A stretch of DNA of 32,013 bases, taken from Nostocales cyanobacterium LEGE 11386. Lineage in GTDB: Bacteria > Cyanobacteriota > Cyanobacteriia > Cyanobacteriales > Nostocaceae. Below, in pieces: positions 24,269-32,013 of this stretch. The stretch covers positions 1 to 32,013 of the forward strand of contig JADEXK010000067.1 of the NCBI GenBank assembly GCA_015207155.1, written 5' to 3'. Made by a program: the position numbers and the translations under genes. Each line of letters begins with the position of its first letter. The stretch's first letter is position 1. A model generated the notes under the pieces. The model was not told the DNA's origin and ran no database searches. It saw only the letters and a program-made list of their open reading frames with translations.

Positions 24269-25468
24269 TCATTCTGGCACAGTTAATCCTTTTAACGGTT
24301 GAGAAATCTCTGTTTGCTGGAGTCCTTTACTTTGTACTAAAACCCCAAAGCCACCCAGTTCTGAAGGGTCTATCAGTTGGTGTAGTGCTTCTCGCCGCCG
24401 CAGTAGTTGCGAAAGAGGCAGTTCTTGTTGAGAAATTGCCGCAATGCGATCGCCCAAACCCAACGCCATCAAAAATAAACCCTGCTGGATAAAACCAACT
24501 TTTTTTAACCCGCATTGCTCACCCCACCGTTCCAAGGCAGTAAAATCAACATGGGTTGTAATATCTTGTCTCCCGATGTTGATATAAGGGTCGTTGTGGT
24601 AACGATGTTGATAGTAGCACTGTAGCGTTCCTTGCGATCGCCTGGGATTATAGTAACGACTGGCGGGATAGCCATAATCAATAGTTAACACATACCCCCT
24701 CTGCAAGCGGTCGGCTACTATACTCAACCAGTCAAAAGCTGCTAAATTTATTTCGCTGCGGTAGCCATCTGCATAAGTACTTTGAGTCAAATCAATTCCC
24801 ACTAAATCAAAATATTTTGCTAGTTGGGGTGTAGAAGGTTCCCCCACAACTTCCACAAATGCAACAGAAGCAGGCTCAGAGAAATTCCCCCCAGTTCCCA
24901 CATCCCTCCGCGTTGTCACATAAATTTCACGCAGTTCCCCCGCTTCTAACATAAACTGATGTACAGGCAAGGCATCTACTAACTCATTAGAAAAAAAGCA
25001 GCCAGTAATTGCATGAGTTGGGATGTCTTCTAAATTGCACCAACGTACAGGAAATTCTCGCAAGCGTTGCTGTTGTTCTTGCTTTAACGCTGGGGACTTC
25101 TCCACAATCAAGTATTCCAGCGCCGCAAATAAATCTGGATGGTGCAGTTGATGGTAGTTGAGGATATGCAACGCCAATAATCCTTGACCTGCTCCCATTT
25201 CCACCAAAGAAAAGGGTACAGGTCGCCCTAAAATTTCCCACATCTGGAAAAATTGTTCTGCTAGTAATTCGCCAAAATCAGCGCCAAGATTGGGAGAGGT
25301 AAAAAAATCACTGCCTTGAAACCCAATTTTCACCGTATTACTGGAATAGTAGCCATGTTCAGGGTGATATAAGGCCAGATCCATGTATTCAGCAAAAGTA
25401 ATTTGTTTTTGGGAACTTGTAGCAATGTATTCGGCTATGGCTGCACACAATGCTGAATTTGAATCCAT
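24269..25468 (-). CDS. SAM-dependent methyltransferase, MidA/NDUFAF7 family
   Basis: The 399-residue protein is of the DUF185/COG1565 family. Family hallmarks are ITFAEYMDLALYHPEHGYYS at residues 24-43, GSDFFTSPNLGADFGELLAE near 51-70, and the SAM-binding SLVEMGAGQGLLALHIL near 87-103. FFSNELVDALPVHQF and LTIDYGYPASRYYNPRRSQG follow. The mitochondrial homologue methylates an arginine of a complex I subunit. In a cyanobacterium the related NDH-1 complex is a possible target, by inference only. The gene is followed by a dispersed repeat and preceded by the terminator of the pentapeptide gene, so it has its own promoter. Confidence 0.9.
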   Translation of the reverse strand: MDSNSALCAAIAEYIATSSQKQITFAEYMDLALYHPEHGYYSSNTVKIGFQGSDFFTSPNLGADFGELLAEQFFQMWEILGRPVPFSLVEMGAGQGLLALHILNYHQLHHPDLFAALEYLIVEKSPALKQEQQQRLREFPVRWCNLEDIPTHAITGCFFSNELVDALPVHQFMLEAGELREIYVTTRRDVGTGGNFSEPASVAFVEVVGEPSTPQLAKYFDLVGIDLTQSTYADGYRSEINLAAFDWLSIVADRLQRGYVLTIDYGYPASRYYNPRRSQGTLQCYYQHRYHNDPYINIGRQDITTHVDFTALERWGEQCGLKKVGFIQQGLFLMALGLGDRIAAISQQELPLSQLLRRREALHQLIDPSELGGFGVLVQSKGLQQTEISQPLKGLTVPE

Positions 25469-25470
25469 AG

Positions 25471-25513
25471 AAAAAACAAAAATTAGGAGTTATAAATTCA
25501 ATTTAACTCCTAA
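25471..25513 (-). terminator. Rho-independent terminator of the pentapeptide gene
   Basis: Read leftward, TTAGGAGTTA and TAACTCCTAA form a perfect 10-bp stem with an 11-base loop. It is followed by TTTTTGTTTTTT. Confidence 0.85.
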
Positions 25514-25546
25514 CTTTTATTAGGTTTGGTTTAAGCGTAAGATTAA

Positions 25547-26068
25547 CTAATCTAAAATTGTGCCTCCTACATCCGCTCCCTCCAGATTAGCTCCATGTAA
25601 ATTTGCCTCGTTCAAATCGGCTTCACTGAGATTTGCCTGAGTCAGGTCAGCAACACTTAAATCTGCTCCACTCAAGTCTGCTTTATCTAGATTTGCAGCC
25701 TGCAAATTCGCCTCTTGTAATTCTGCCTCACTTAAGTTTGCTTCGATGAGTTTGGCAATAGTCAAATCGGCCTGACTCAAATCAGCGCCATCTAAAATAG
25801 CCCCATCTAAAATAGCTGCATCCAAGATAGCGCCAGTTAAGTTGCTGTCACTCAGATTAGCATCACTCAAATCAGCTCCGTTCAAATCTGCGTCAACAAA
25901 ACTGGTTTGGGCTAAATTAGCATGATTCAATTTAGCTCCATCTAATATGGCTCTATCTAAAATTGCTCCACTGAGGTCAGCTCCCCTTAAATCCACTTCG
26001 CTCAATTTGACACCAGTAAAGTCTCTGAGACCTGCGGTATATTGTTTCAGAAGTTCATCTGCTTTCAT
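25547..26068 (-). CDS. Pentapeptide repeat protein
   Basis: The protein has 173 residues, almost all of it A(D/N)LXX repeats, about 30 units from residue 18 on (for example VDLRGADLSGAILDRAILDG). It should fold into a right-handed quadrilateral beta-helix of about seven coils. There is no signal peptide, membrane span or fused domain. A short helical N-terminus (MKADELLKQYTAGLRDFTG) probably caps the helix. Family members include DNA-gyrase-protecting proteins and many cyanobacterial proteins of unknown role; it cannot be assigned further. It is monocistronic, with a strong terminator. Confidence 0.93.
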   Translation of the reverse strand: MKADELLKQYTAGLRDFTGVKLSEVDLRGADLSGAILDRAILDGAKLNHANLAQTSFVDADLNGADLSDANLSDSNLTGAILDAAILDGAILDGADLSQADLTIAKLIEANLSEAELQEANLQAANLDKADLSGADLSVADLTQANLSEADLNEANLHGANLEGADVGGTILD

Positions 26069-27048
26069 ATCTGTTTTGCTAAGGAACTTTCAGTTGAGAC
26101 AATCCAGTCCTATGTAAAAACCCCCAGCACGCGCAACAAAAGGGCTTTGGTGTAGTGAATACTGGACTATCTTGTTCTAGATTAGCTATTCTAAATTGCT
26201 GGCACCACTATCTAAAGTTGTTATTTGGTCTCATACCTAGGGGAGATATTTAGAAAATTCAATTATATGACCAAAGACCTGTTGTACCGTTAGTTGCATT
26301 TGCCAGTTAGCAAATATGGAACAAACAATTTAATAACTGTTCTTGATGCTGATCATTTAAAAATAAAATGAAGTAACATACCAGAGTTTATTGCTACATA
26401 AATTTATTTATAAGTATCAGGACAATAGGTTTTTAATTGTTTAATAAAAAGTGCTGAATGTGAAGTAATAATCAGAGTAGAAAAACTCATGAATGAACTA
26501 TATACAGCAATCCTAAATCAGTCACAAACAAAAATATTCCCATTGGCTTTAAGAAGTCGGGAATCTGAGCTTCTTGCTGTTTACAAATCAAATAGGATTG
26601 CTATATTTTTTTCACTTGATACAGGCTAACACCTGACTACACCAATGTACTCAGCATTCTCAACTACTGAGAAAGGCATAATAAAGATACAATAACTTAA
26701 TAGGTCAAATAATTGTTATAATTTGCTGCCAATGAGTTATTTCCAGTACACCGTACTACATTTAAACCATCTTGAGAAACGCTAAAAATTTCTAATAAGC
26801 CTGATAACCACTTGACTGTTTTAGAAAAAAGGAGTTTGAGAAAATAAAGATATATATTATACAACGCTATCTCAAATCCTGAAAAGCCAATCCAGTCAAC
26901 GAGTCAGTGGTGAATTAAAATCACATCAGGCAAGATATATTTATCTTAGTAGTTGAAAGATATCACTGATTTTGATGAGCGGTACCGCAATCGCTAAACT
27001 AATTGTATAAGTAAGTTTACTCATCTACTCCAGACTCACCTGAAAATA
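26069..27048. other. Gene-free 980-base region with one palindromic element
   Basis: AT-rich, with no credible coding frame. It holds the repeat element at 26501-26605. The right end must carry the promoter of the histidine kinase gene, not identifiable with confidence. Confidence 0.5.
26501..26605. mobile_element. 105-base MITE-like palindromic element
   Basis: The ends TATACAGCAATCCTA and TAGGATTGCTATA are inverted repeats, apart from one extra base. A hairpin lies inside (AAGAAG at 26551-26556 with CTTCTT at 26570-26575). Elements with these GCAATCCTA ends are a recurring intergenic type in Nostoc-group genomes. It encodes no transposase; the 46-codon frame across it is incidental. Confidence 0.6.
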
Positions 27049-28239
27049 ATGGATTTTAGTCTGTTACTGGCTGAAAAAACCGACACCATTCTCGAAAAAT
27101 GGGTTGCAGCAGTTCGGAAAAATAGGAAGATTGAAAGTGCTGATGACCTAACGTATACAGCAATACAAAATGACATCCCAGATGTTTTAAAAGCAATGCT
27201 AACGGTGCTTTCGACATCTGAGACTAGTGATATTAGGTCGATAGTTACTGCTAGTTGGCAGCATGGCACTCTGCGGGCAAAACAAGGCTTTGATCCAGCA
27301 GAAATTAGCCACGAATATCATTTGCTCAGAATGGTAATTTTTGACACTTTAGAACCAGATTTGTTGAAGGGAACACCTACAGAGATTATTCGTGCTGTGC
27401 GTTTAATTGATGCCGTGATAGACGCAGCCACCGCTAGGTGTGTCGATAGTTATGTTGAGGAACGTTTGCGAGAACTACAGCAGCTGCATTCGTCACTAGC
27501 GCTTCATAATCAGCAACTAAATCGTTTAGTTATTGCTAATCAAGATTATATTTCTCAATTAGCCCATGACTTGAAACACCCTCTAAGTTCGATTATTGGT
27601 TACTCAGATTTATTTTTACGCCAACAACGCAAGAAGTCTGAAGTCAAAGACTCCTATACCAATTTAGAACATATTGAGCGGGTGCTACGTAATGGTAGGC
27701 ACTTACTGCGTTTGATTAATGATGTCCTAGAAATTTCCCGGTATGATGCAGGACAGATCAAACTTAAACCAGTACCCACTGATGTCCGTGAGTTAGTTAA
27801 TAATGTGTGTGAAATGTTGGAGCCTTTAGCTGACGAAAAAAATTTACAAATTGATGTAAATTGCGATCGCATACCTCAAGAAATAGTCACAGATGAATTT
27901 CAACTACAACAAATTATGACAAATCTTGTGAGTAATGCTATTCGCTACACAGAGTCAGGGAGTATTAGTATAGCGTGTAAGTTACTGGATGATCACAAGT
28001 GGGCGATCGCAGTTGCTGATACTGGAATTGGGATTGCACCAGAAAACCAAGACCAGATATTTGAAGCTTATTTTCGGGCTAATTCTGGTAATAAATCCTA
28101 TCTCCCCGATAGCACTGGCTTGGGATTGGCAATAGTTTCCCGTTTAGTCAAACTATTGCAAGGTGAAATTAACCTAGTTTCTGAGGTAGGAGTTGGTTCT
28201 ACTTTCACAGTAACTTTGCCTTTGAAACTGGAGAGTTAA
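27049..28239 (+). CDS. Sensor histidine kinase with RsbRD-type N-terminal domain
   Basis: The 396-residue soluble kinase opens with a helical domain of about 140 residues (DTILEKWVAAVRKNRKIES; WQHGTLRAKQGFDPAEISHE) that matches the RsbRD N-terminal sensor type, a non-haem globin-like fold. The dimerisation/phosphoacceptor helix has H173 in ISQLAHDLKHPLSSIIGYSD. The ATPase domain has QIMTNLVSNAIRYTESG (N), VADTGIGIAPENQDQIFEAY (G1 and F) and STGLGLAIVSRLVKLLQG (G2), so it appears active. No receiver or partner regulator is adjacent. It converges with rnc, with only 7 bases between stop codons. Its signal and target are unknown. Confidence 0.92.
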   Translation: MDFSLLLAEKTDTILEKWVAAVRKNRKIESADDLTYTAIQNDIPDVLKAMLTVLSTSETSDIRSIVTASWQHGTLRAKQGFDPAEISHEYHLLRMVIFDTLEPDLLKGTPTEIIRAVRLIDAVIDAATARCVDSYVEERLRELQQLHSSLALHNQQLNRLVIANQDYISQLAHDLKHPLSSIIGYSDLFLRQQRKKSEVKDSYTNLEHIERVLRNGRHLLRLINDVLEISRYDAGQIKLKPVPTDVRELVNNVCEMLEPLADEKNLQIDVNCDRIPQEIVTDEFQLQQIMTNLVSNAIRYTESGSISIACKLLDDHKWAIAVADTGIGIAPENQDQIFEAYFRANSGNKSYLPDSTGLGLAIVSRLVKLLQGEINLVSEVGVGSTFTVTLPLKLES

Positions 28240-28246
28240 GAAATTT

Positions 28247-28933
28247 CTATAATAACAACCCTTGTTTTTTCAACTTAGCTAATGCATCTTCAGCCGCCGC
28301 TTTTTCAGCATCTTTTTTATTTCGTCCTTTACCTTCTCCATATTCTTTTTCATCCACTAAGACTTTAGCAACAAATTCCGGCGCGTGAGACAAACCGCCG
28401 ACTTGAAGTGTGACATATTTGGGAGGATTAGGCGTAAGGTGGCGATGTACCCATTCTTGAAAGCGATTTTTTGAGTCTACATTAGACCGAGAGACAACAA
28501 TTTGCTCAGGTACAGCATCAAATAACGGTTCTATAATTGCGCGCACTGCTTCAATATGGGAATCATTATCCAGATAGTAAGCACCAATAACTGCTTCAAA
28601 AGTACTACTGAGCAAATTAGGATTTTGGTAGCCTCCATCTCGAATTGCACCTTTCCCTAACCGCATCCTGAAGTCTAAACCCACTTCAATAGCAAACTTG
28701 GCTAGTTGCTTCTCGTCCACCAGCGCCGAACGCCGCCTAGTTAATTCATCTTCTCCTCTTTCTGGGTGACGGCGATAGAGATATTCACCACTTAAGAAAT
28801 TCAACACAGCATCACCAAGAAATTCTAGGCGTTCATTGTGTTCGCCTTCTCCGGGATTTTCATGAACATAAGAACGGTGGGTAAGTGCGCGACGTAAAAG
28901 TTTTTCATCACGGAATGTTAGAAGTTTGTGCAT
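28247..28933 (-). CDS. rnc: Ribonuclease III
   Basis: This double-strand-specific RNase processes rRNA precursors and structured RNAs. The 228-residue protein starts at ATG 28933. A longer in-frame reading from TTG 29038 adds 35 residues that do not look like the family, so I excluded it. The RNase III signature NERLEFLGDAVLNFLSGEYL carries the catalytic acids, followed by the second acidic helix LLSSTFEAVIGAYYLD. The C-terminal double-stranded-RNA-binding domain includes KNRFQEWVHRHLTPNPPKYV and GEGKGRNKKDAEKAAAEDAL. Cyanobacteria often carry several RNase III-type genes; this is the full-length kind with the RNA-binding domain. Confidence 0.95.
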   Translation of the reverse strand: MHKLLTFRDEKLLRRALTHRSYVHENPGEGEHNERLEFLGDAVLNFLSGEYLYRRHPERGEDELTRRRSALVDEKQLAKFAIEVGLDFRMRLGKGAIRDGGYQNPNLLSSTFEAVIGAYYLDNDSHIEAVRAIIEPLFDAVPEQIVVSRSNVDSKNRFQEWVHRHLTPNPPKYVTLQVGGLSHAPEFVAKVLVDEKEYGEGKGRNKKDAEKAAAEDALAKLKKQGLLL

Positions 28934-29071
28934 TTTTATGTCTTGTATTGTTGCTAAAATTGACTGTTGGGAAGTTGTACAAGTGTAACTTTTTAAGCAC
29001 GAAAAAGCCGCAATAGCGGCAGTTTTAGAAAACACCAATTTTTTTGCTCAACTGGTTTTTTCAAAGCTGTT

Positions 29072-29860
29072 TTATGCAGCGAGTCTGTCTAAATTAATTA
29101 AAAACAATTCTTGATTTTGCTTTTGGACTTTACCATCCTTTACAGCAACATCAACAAACTGACCAAAGCTCTTAAATTTCTTACCATTAGATGTACGTAT
29201 CGATGAAAATCCTTGATATTTAGCACAACTTTGACGCATCAATTTGTCAATGTAGGCAAATTTTGTGTGCTTTCCTTGGCTTAAAGCAGTGTTGATAGCT
29301 GCAATCAAACACTCTATAGCCTCATTGTAATTAATCTGGGACTCAATAGCAGTGGTTTGAGGTGGGTTATTTTGCTCTACTAACTCAGGTAACTTGTCTA
29401 CAAAGTAAAATTCATTAGCCAATTCTCTCAATTTCTGTTTTACATTACCTACACGAGCAAAGATGATAACTTGTTTGCCTAATTTTTGTAGATTATGAAC
29501 CAATTTTACAAAGTCTCCATCTCCTGATACAAGGATAAATATATCTGGAGACGTATTGCCGTGAATCTCCTCTAAGCAGTCGGCTATTAATTTGTTATCT
29601 GCGCTATCCTTCAGAAGACATGGAACATTCAGACAGTTGAAACCAAGATTGGCTATGTTGTTTTTTGCAGATGCTTGATTGTGCATCTGTAAATTAAGGT
29701 AGACATTTTTGCTAATTACATACCCTTTGGATTTGGTAAAATCAAGCAATAATTCGGCTTGCTTTAGATTTAAAAAAGCATTTTGATAGTCCCAATAAAT
29801 GGAAACCAAACGCTTCTGCTGGCGTGTTTGTCCCTTTGATTTTAAATGAATGTCTGTCAT
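29072..29860 (-). CDS. NYN-domain (LabA/DUF88-like) protein with LOTUS-like C-terminal domain
   Basis: The protein has 262 residues. The NYN (PIN-like) nuclease fold is shown by SIYWDYQNAFLNLKQA near residues 20-35, KDSADNKLIADCLEE near 93-107 and FILVSGDGDFVKLVHNLQKL near 115-134, giving the expected conserved aspartates. The C-terminal 80 residues (KHTKFAYIDKLMRQSCAKYQ; FKSFGQFVDVAVKDGKVQKQ) look like an OST-HTH/LOTUS RNA-binding winged helix. NYN-LOTUS proteins probably act on RNA. LabA in Synechococcus affects clock output, but whether this gene shares that role is unknown. The gene lies upstream of rnc on the same strand, across 138 bases. Confidence 0.88.
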   Translation of the reverse strand: MTDIHLKSKGQTRQQKRLVSIYWDYQNAFLNLKQAELLLDFTKSKGYVISKNVYLNLQMHNQASAKNNIANLGFNCLNVPCLLKDSADNKLIADCLEEIHGNTSPDIFILVSGDGDFVKLVHNLQKLGKQVIIFARVGNVKQKLRELANEFYFVDKLPELVEQNNPPQTTAIESQINYNEAIECLIAAINTALSQGKHTKFAYIDKLMRQSCAKYQGFSSIRTSNGKKFKSFGQFVDVAVKDGKVQKQNQELFLINLDRLAA

Positions 29861-30313
29861 TGTAGTATGTCCAGATTTTATTTTGTGAACTGGACAGCCT
29901 CAACAAATCACACATATAGCAGTAGGATAGCTTGAGGCAAGGGATTGACACTTAAAAAGTATTTCCCTGTTATTAAGCTTTTTGCTGTCGCTTTTTTTGG
30001 CTCCTGTCTCAGCCGTAGAATTCCTGGCTTCCTGCCAAGTTTTGCGTTATCCATCCTCCTGAACATTCATCCAAATACCTCATCTTCCCTTTGAAAGTCT
30101 AGTCAACTAATTGACCTGATATCAGGCTGAATATTCAGCCGAAGGGATGACACGAAGCTTGGCAGGAAACTAGGAATTCTGCTGCTGAGACAACACCAAA
30201 AACCTGCGCTTTAGAGTGAGGTTATTTTGCTGTCTTAAGTATAGAATTACATAGCTGATACTGAATGTCAAGATAATTGTTTGTGAAGAAACACAAACCG
30301 TATTACTCAATAT
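29861..30313. other. Intergenic region with a long inverted repeat
   Basis: About 450 bases without a gene. Most of it is taken up by the imperfect inverted repeat at 30005-30192; I see nothing else recognisable. Confidence 0.5.
30005..30192. repeat. 188-base imperfect inverted repeat (long hairpin)
   Basis: The outer arms (30005-30039 and 30158-30192) pair at 31 of 35 positions. The first arm begins TGTCTCAGCCGTAGAATTCC. Pairing continues more weakly inward (23 of 33) to about 30072 and 30125. Most mismatches are transitions, which allow G-U pairs if transcribed. It encodes no protein. It could be a decayed MITE or a structured RNA. Confidence 0.8.
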
Positions 30314-30910
30314 CTATAAACTTGAAAAATTCAACTTTGGCGGAAATACTCTACTTAAATCAAGAGATAAATCAGGAAAACAAGGCAAAGCTATTAATTG
30401 ATTAGACAAAACAATCCGCTTATTGAGATAGCCATATTTACCTTGATTGTCTAGATATGGTTCACTGTAACATTCCAGATGGTTATCAAATAAATTAAAT
30501 ATCCAATAATCAGAAATACCCGCTTGAGCATAAAGAGGTATTTTGACATCTTGGTCGTAAGCTAGGGAAGAATCAGCAACTTCCATTACTAGTAAAATAT
30601 CAACAGAGACAGGATGAGATGAAAGATAATTATCATCTCGATTTTTAACAATAGCGAAATCTGGTTCAGGTTCGCTATTAGGTGGTAAGGTAATCGGAGC
30701 TTGAGATTGTAACGTCGCCCTATCTCCAACAATTTTTGGTAGTTCCCGCAACAATTTACGTAGACAAGTTGCATGGACTTTACCCTTCGATACCATTTGA
30801 ATAATTTCTCCGTTAATTAATTCGATATGGTCATCTTCGGGGAAAAAACCCAGTTCTGTCAGCCTGTGGTATTCATTGAGTGTAAAACGTTTAGTTTGAG
30901 TAATACTCAT
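30314..30910 (-). CDS. Uma2 family (DUF820) putative endonuclease
   Basis: The protein has 198 residues, typical of the very large Uma2 family in cyanobacteria. RFTLNEYHRLTELGFFPEDD and HIELINGEIIQM form the usual N-terminus. The PD-(D/E)XK core is PEPDFAIVKNRDD, then DILLVMEVADSSLAYDQDVK, with the conserved D, E and K, followed by IPLYAQAGISDYWIFNL. Several Uma2 genes are scattered per genome and the biological role is unknown; some are associated with mobile elements. It is divergent from chlD, with 87 bases between them. Confidence 0.92.
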   Translation of the reverse strand: MSITQTKRFTLNEYHRLTELGFFPEDDHIELINGEIIQMVSKGKVHATCLRKLLRELPKIVGDRATLQSQAPITLPPNSEPEPDFAIVKNRDDNYLSSHPVSVDILLVMEVADSSLAYDQDVKIPLYAQAGISDYWIFNLFDNHLECYSEPYLDNQGKYGYLNKRIVLSNQLIALPCFPDLSLDLSRVFPPKLNFSSL

Positions 30911-30997
30911 AACCTTGCTCCTAAATTCTCATATTACTTATTTTAAATGTGCCAGAAATTGCTATGCTAAAAGCCGAGACCAGCTATTTTGCTAACC

Positions 30998-32013
30998 ATG
31001 CCCGCGCCTACTATCAACCCCACAATCACCGCCTTTCCCTTAACAGCCGTAGTCGGTCAAGAAGCGATTAAATTAGCTCTGCTGTTAGCAGCAGTCGATC
31101 CAGGTTTGGGGGGAGTGGCGATCGCAGGTCGTCGCGGTACGGCAAAATCTGTAATGGCTCGTGCTATCCACGCCTTACTACCGCCTATCGAAGTTGTTAA
31201 AGGCTCAATTAGTAACTGCGACCCCAACCACCCAGAAGACTGGGATGATGATTTGTTGGCAGAGTATGCAGGTCAAGATATTCAAGATATTCCTACTGAT
31301 ATTATTCCTGCGCCTTTTATACAGATTCCCTTGGGTGTGACAGAAGACAGACTCTTGGGTTCTGTGGATGTAGAACAGTCCGTAAAACAAGGTGATACAG
31401 TTTTTCAGCCTGGGTTACTCGCCACAGCCAACCGAGGCGTGCTGTATGTGGATGAACTGAATTTATTAGATGACCAAATCTCAAATCAGTTGCTAACAGT
31501 ATTATCGGAAGGACGCAACCAAATTGAGCGCGAGGGAATTAGTTTTCAGCATCCTTGCAAATCTTTATTTATTGCCACCTATAACCCAGAAGAAGGCGCA
31601 TTACGGGAACATTTATTAGATAGAATTGCGATCGCCCTTTCTGCTGACGGTGTACTCGGCTTAGATCAAAGAGTAACAGCCGTTGAGCAAGCGATCGCCT
31701 ACTCCAATTCTCCCCAAGATTTCCTTGCGCAATACAACGAAGACTTAGACGCGCTGAAAACTCAAATTATCTTGGCACGGGAATGGTTGAAAGAAGTCAC
31801 CATCACCCATGAACAAATTGCCTATTTAGTAGATGAGGCGATTCGTGGTGGAGTCCAGGGACATCGCGCCGAGTTATTTGCCGTGCGAGTTGCTAAAGCT
31901 GCGGCGGCTTTGGAGGGACGCACAGCAGTTAATGCAGAAGATTTGCGGCGTGCTGTGGAATTGGTGATTGTACCACGCTCCACAATCGTCCAGACACCAC
32001 CACCTGACCAACC
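30998..32013 (+). CDS. chlD: Magnesium chelatase subunit ChlD, 3' part outside window
   Basis: This is the AAA+ subunit of the chelatase (with ChlI and ChlH) that inserts Mg into protoporphyrin IX, the first committed step of chlorophyll synthesis. The first 338 codons are present. The AAA+ module is AVVGQEAIKLALLLAAVDPG, Walker A GRRGTAKS (44-51) and Walker B VLYVDELNLLDD (148-159). FIATYNPEEGALREHLLDRI and the sensor/lid region GGVQGHRAELFAVRVAKAAA follow. The sequence stops at PRSTIVQTPPP, the start of the Pro/acid-rich linker; the C-terminal integrin-I domain lies beyond the edge. This distinguishes it from ChlI, which would end near here. The start is ATG 30998; there is no other Met in frame upstream. 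Confidence 0.93.
   Translation, partial: MPAPTINPTITAFPLTAVVGQEAIKLALLLAAVDPGLGGVAIAGRRGTAKSVMARAIHALLPPIEVVKGSISNCDPNHPEDWDDDLLAEYAGQDIQDIPTDIIPAPFIQIPLGVTEDRLLGSVDVEQSVKQGDTVFQPGLLATANRGVLYVDELNLLDDQISNQLLTVLSEGRNQIEREGISFQHPCKSLFIATYNPEEGALREHLLDRIAIALSADGVLGLDQRVTAVEQAIAYSNSPQDFLAQYNEDLDALKTQIILAREWLKEVTITHEQIAYLVDEAIRGGVQGHRAELFAVRVAKAAAALEGRTAVNAEDLRRAVELVIVPRSTIVQTPPPDQ

Noticed and set aside
26489..26629. 46-codon frame across the palindromic element
   Set aside because: It is made almost entirely of the repeat and its flanks, so the frame is incidental.

Overview
The window is chromosomal DNA from a filamentous cyanobacterium, most likely of the Nostoc/Anabaena (heterocyst-forming) group. 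The signs are many HIP1 palindromes (GCGATCGC, both inside and between genes), photosynthesis genes (two high-light-inducible proteins, magnesium chelatase ChlD, the PxcA proton-extrusion protein), low GC content, and intergenic DNA full of short dispersed palindromic repeats of the kind common in this group. I cannot name the species from sequence alone.

Left part (1-10000): a leftward helicase-like gene cut by the window edge; pxcA; a lone PIN-domain protein; an acetoacetate-decarboxylase-family protein with a palindromic repeat embedded in its reading frame; a DnaK chaperone with its promoter and terminator; a frameshifted remnant resembling the tip domain of a polymorphic toxin (7060-7461); a small winged-helix-like protein; an Rpn/PD-(D/E)XK family protein; and a tRNA-dihydrouridine synthase.

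Middle part (10000-22700): a large intact plasmid-type replication protein (CyRepA1-like, primase plus helicase) in a chromosomal setting. It is followed, divergently, by a five-gene rightward cluster: coiled-coil protein, OmpA-family transmembrane protein, Rab-like small GTPase, PAS-like protein and histidine kinase. I regard this cluster as the best candidate for an undescribed system, a small-GTPase signalling unit tied to the cell wall. Next come two tandem hli genes with a good promoter and a consensus HLR1 (RpaB) site, and a 1041-residue membrane protein built from eight modules with a strikingly constant period of 294 bp.

Right part (22700-32013): a MITE-like repeat; a 3-hydroxyacid dehydrogenase-type reductase; a probable 31-residue membrane peptide; a MidA/NDUFAF7-type methyltransferase; a pentapeptide-repeat protein with a strong terminator; a 1 kb gene-free stretch holding another palindromic element; an RsbRD-type histidine kinase; RNase III; a NYN-domain nuclease-like protein; a long imperfect inverted repeat (30005-30192); a Uma2-type endonuclease-like protein; and the start of chlD, cut by the right edge.

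Most genes are housekeeping or solitary accessory genes. Only the 13902-18515 cluster, and the hli pair, look like co-transcribed functional units. No tRNA, rRNA, CRISPR array or complete insertion sequence was seen.
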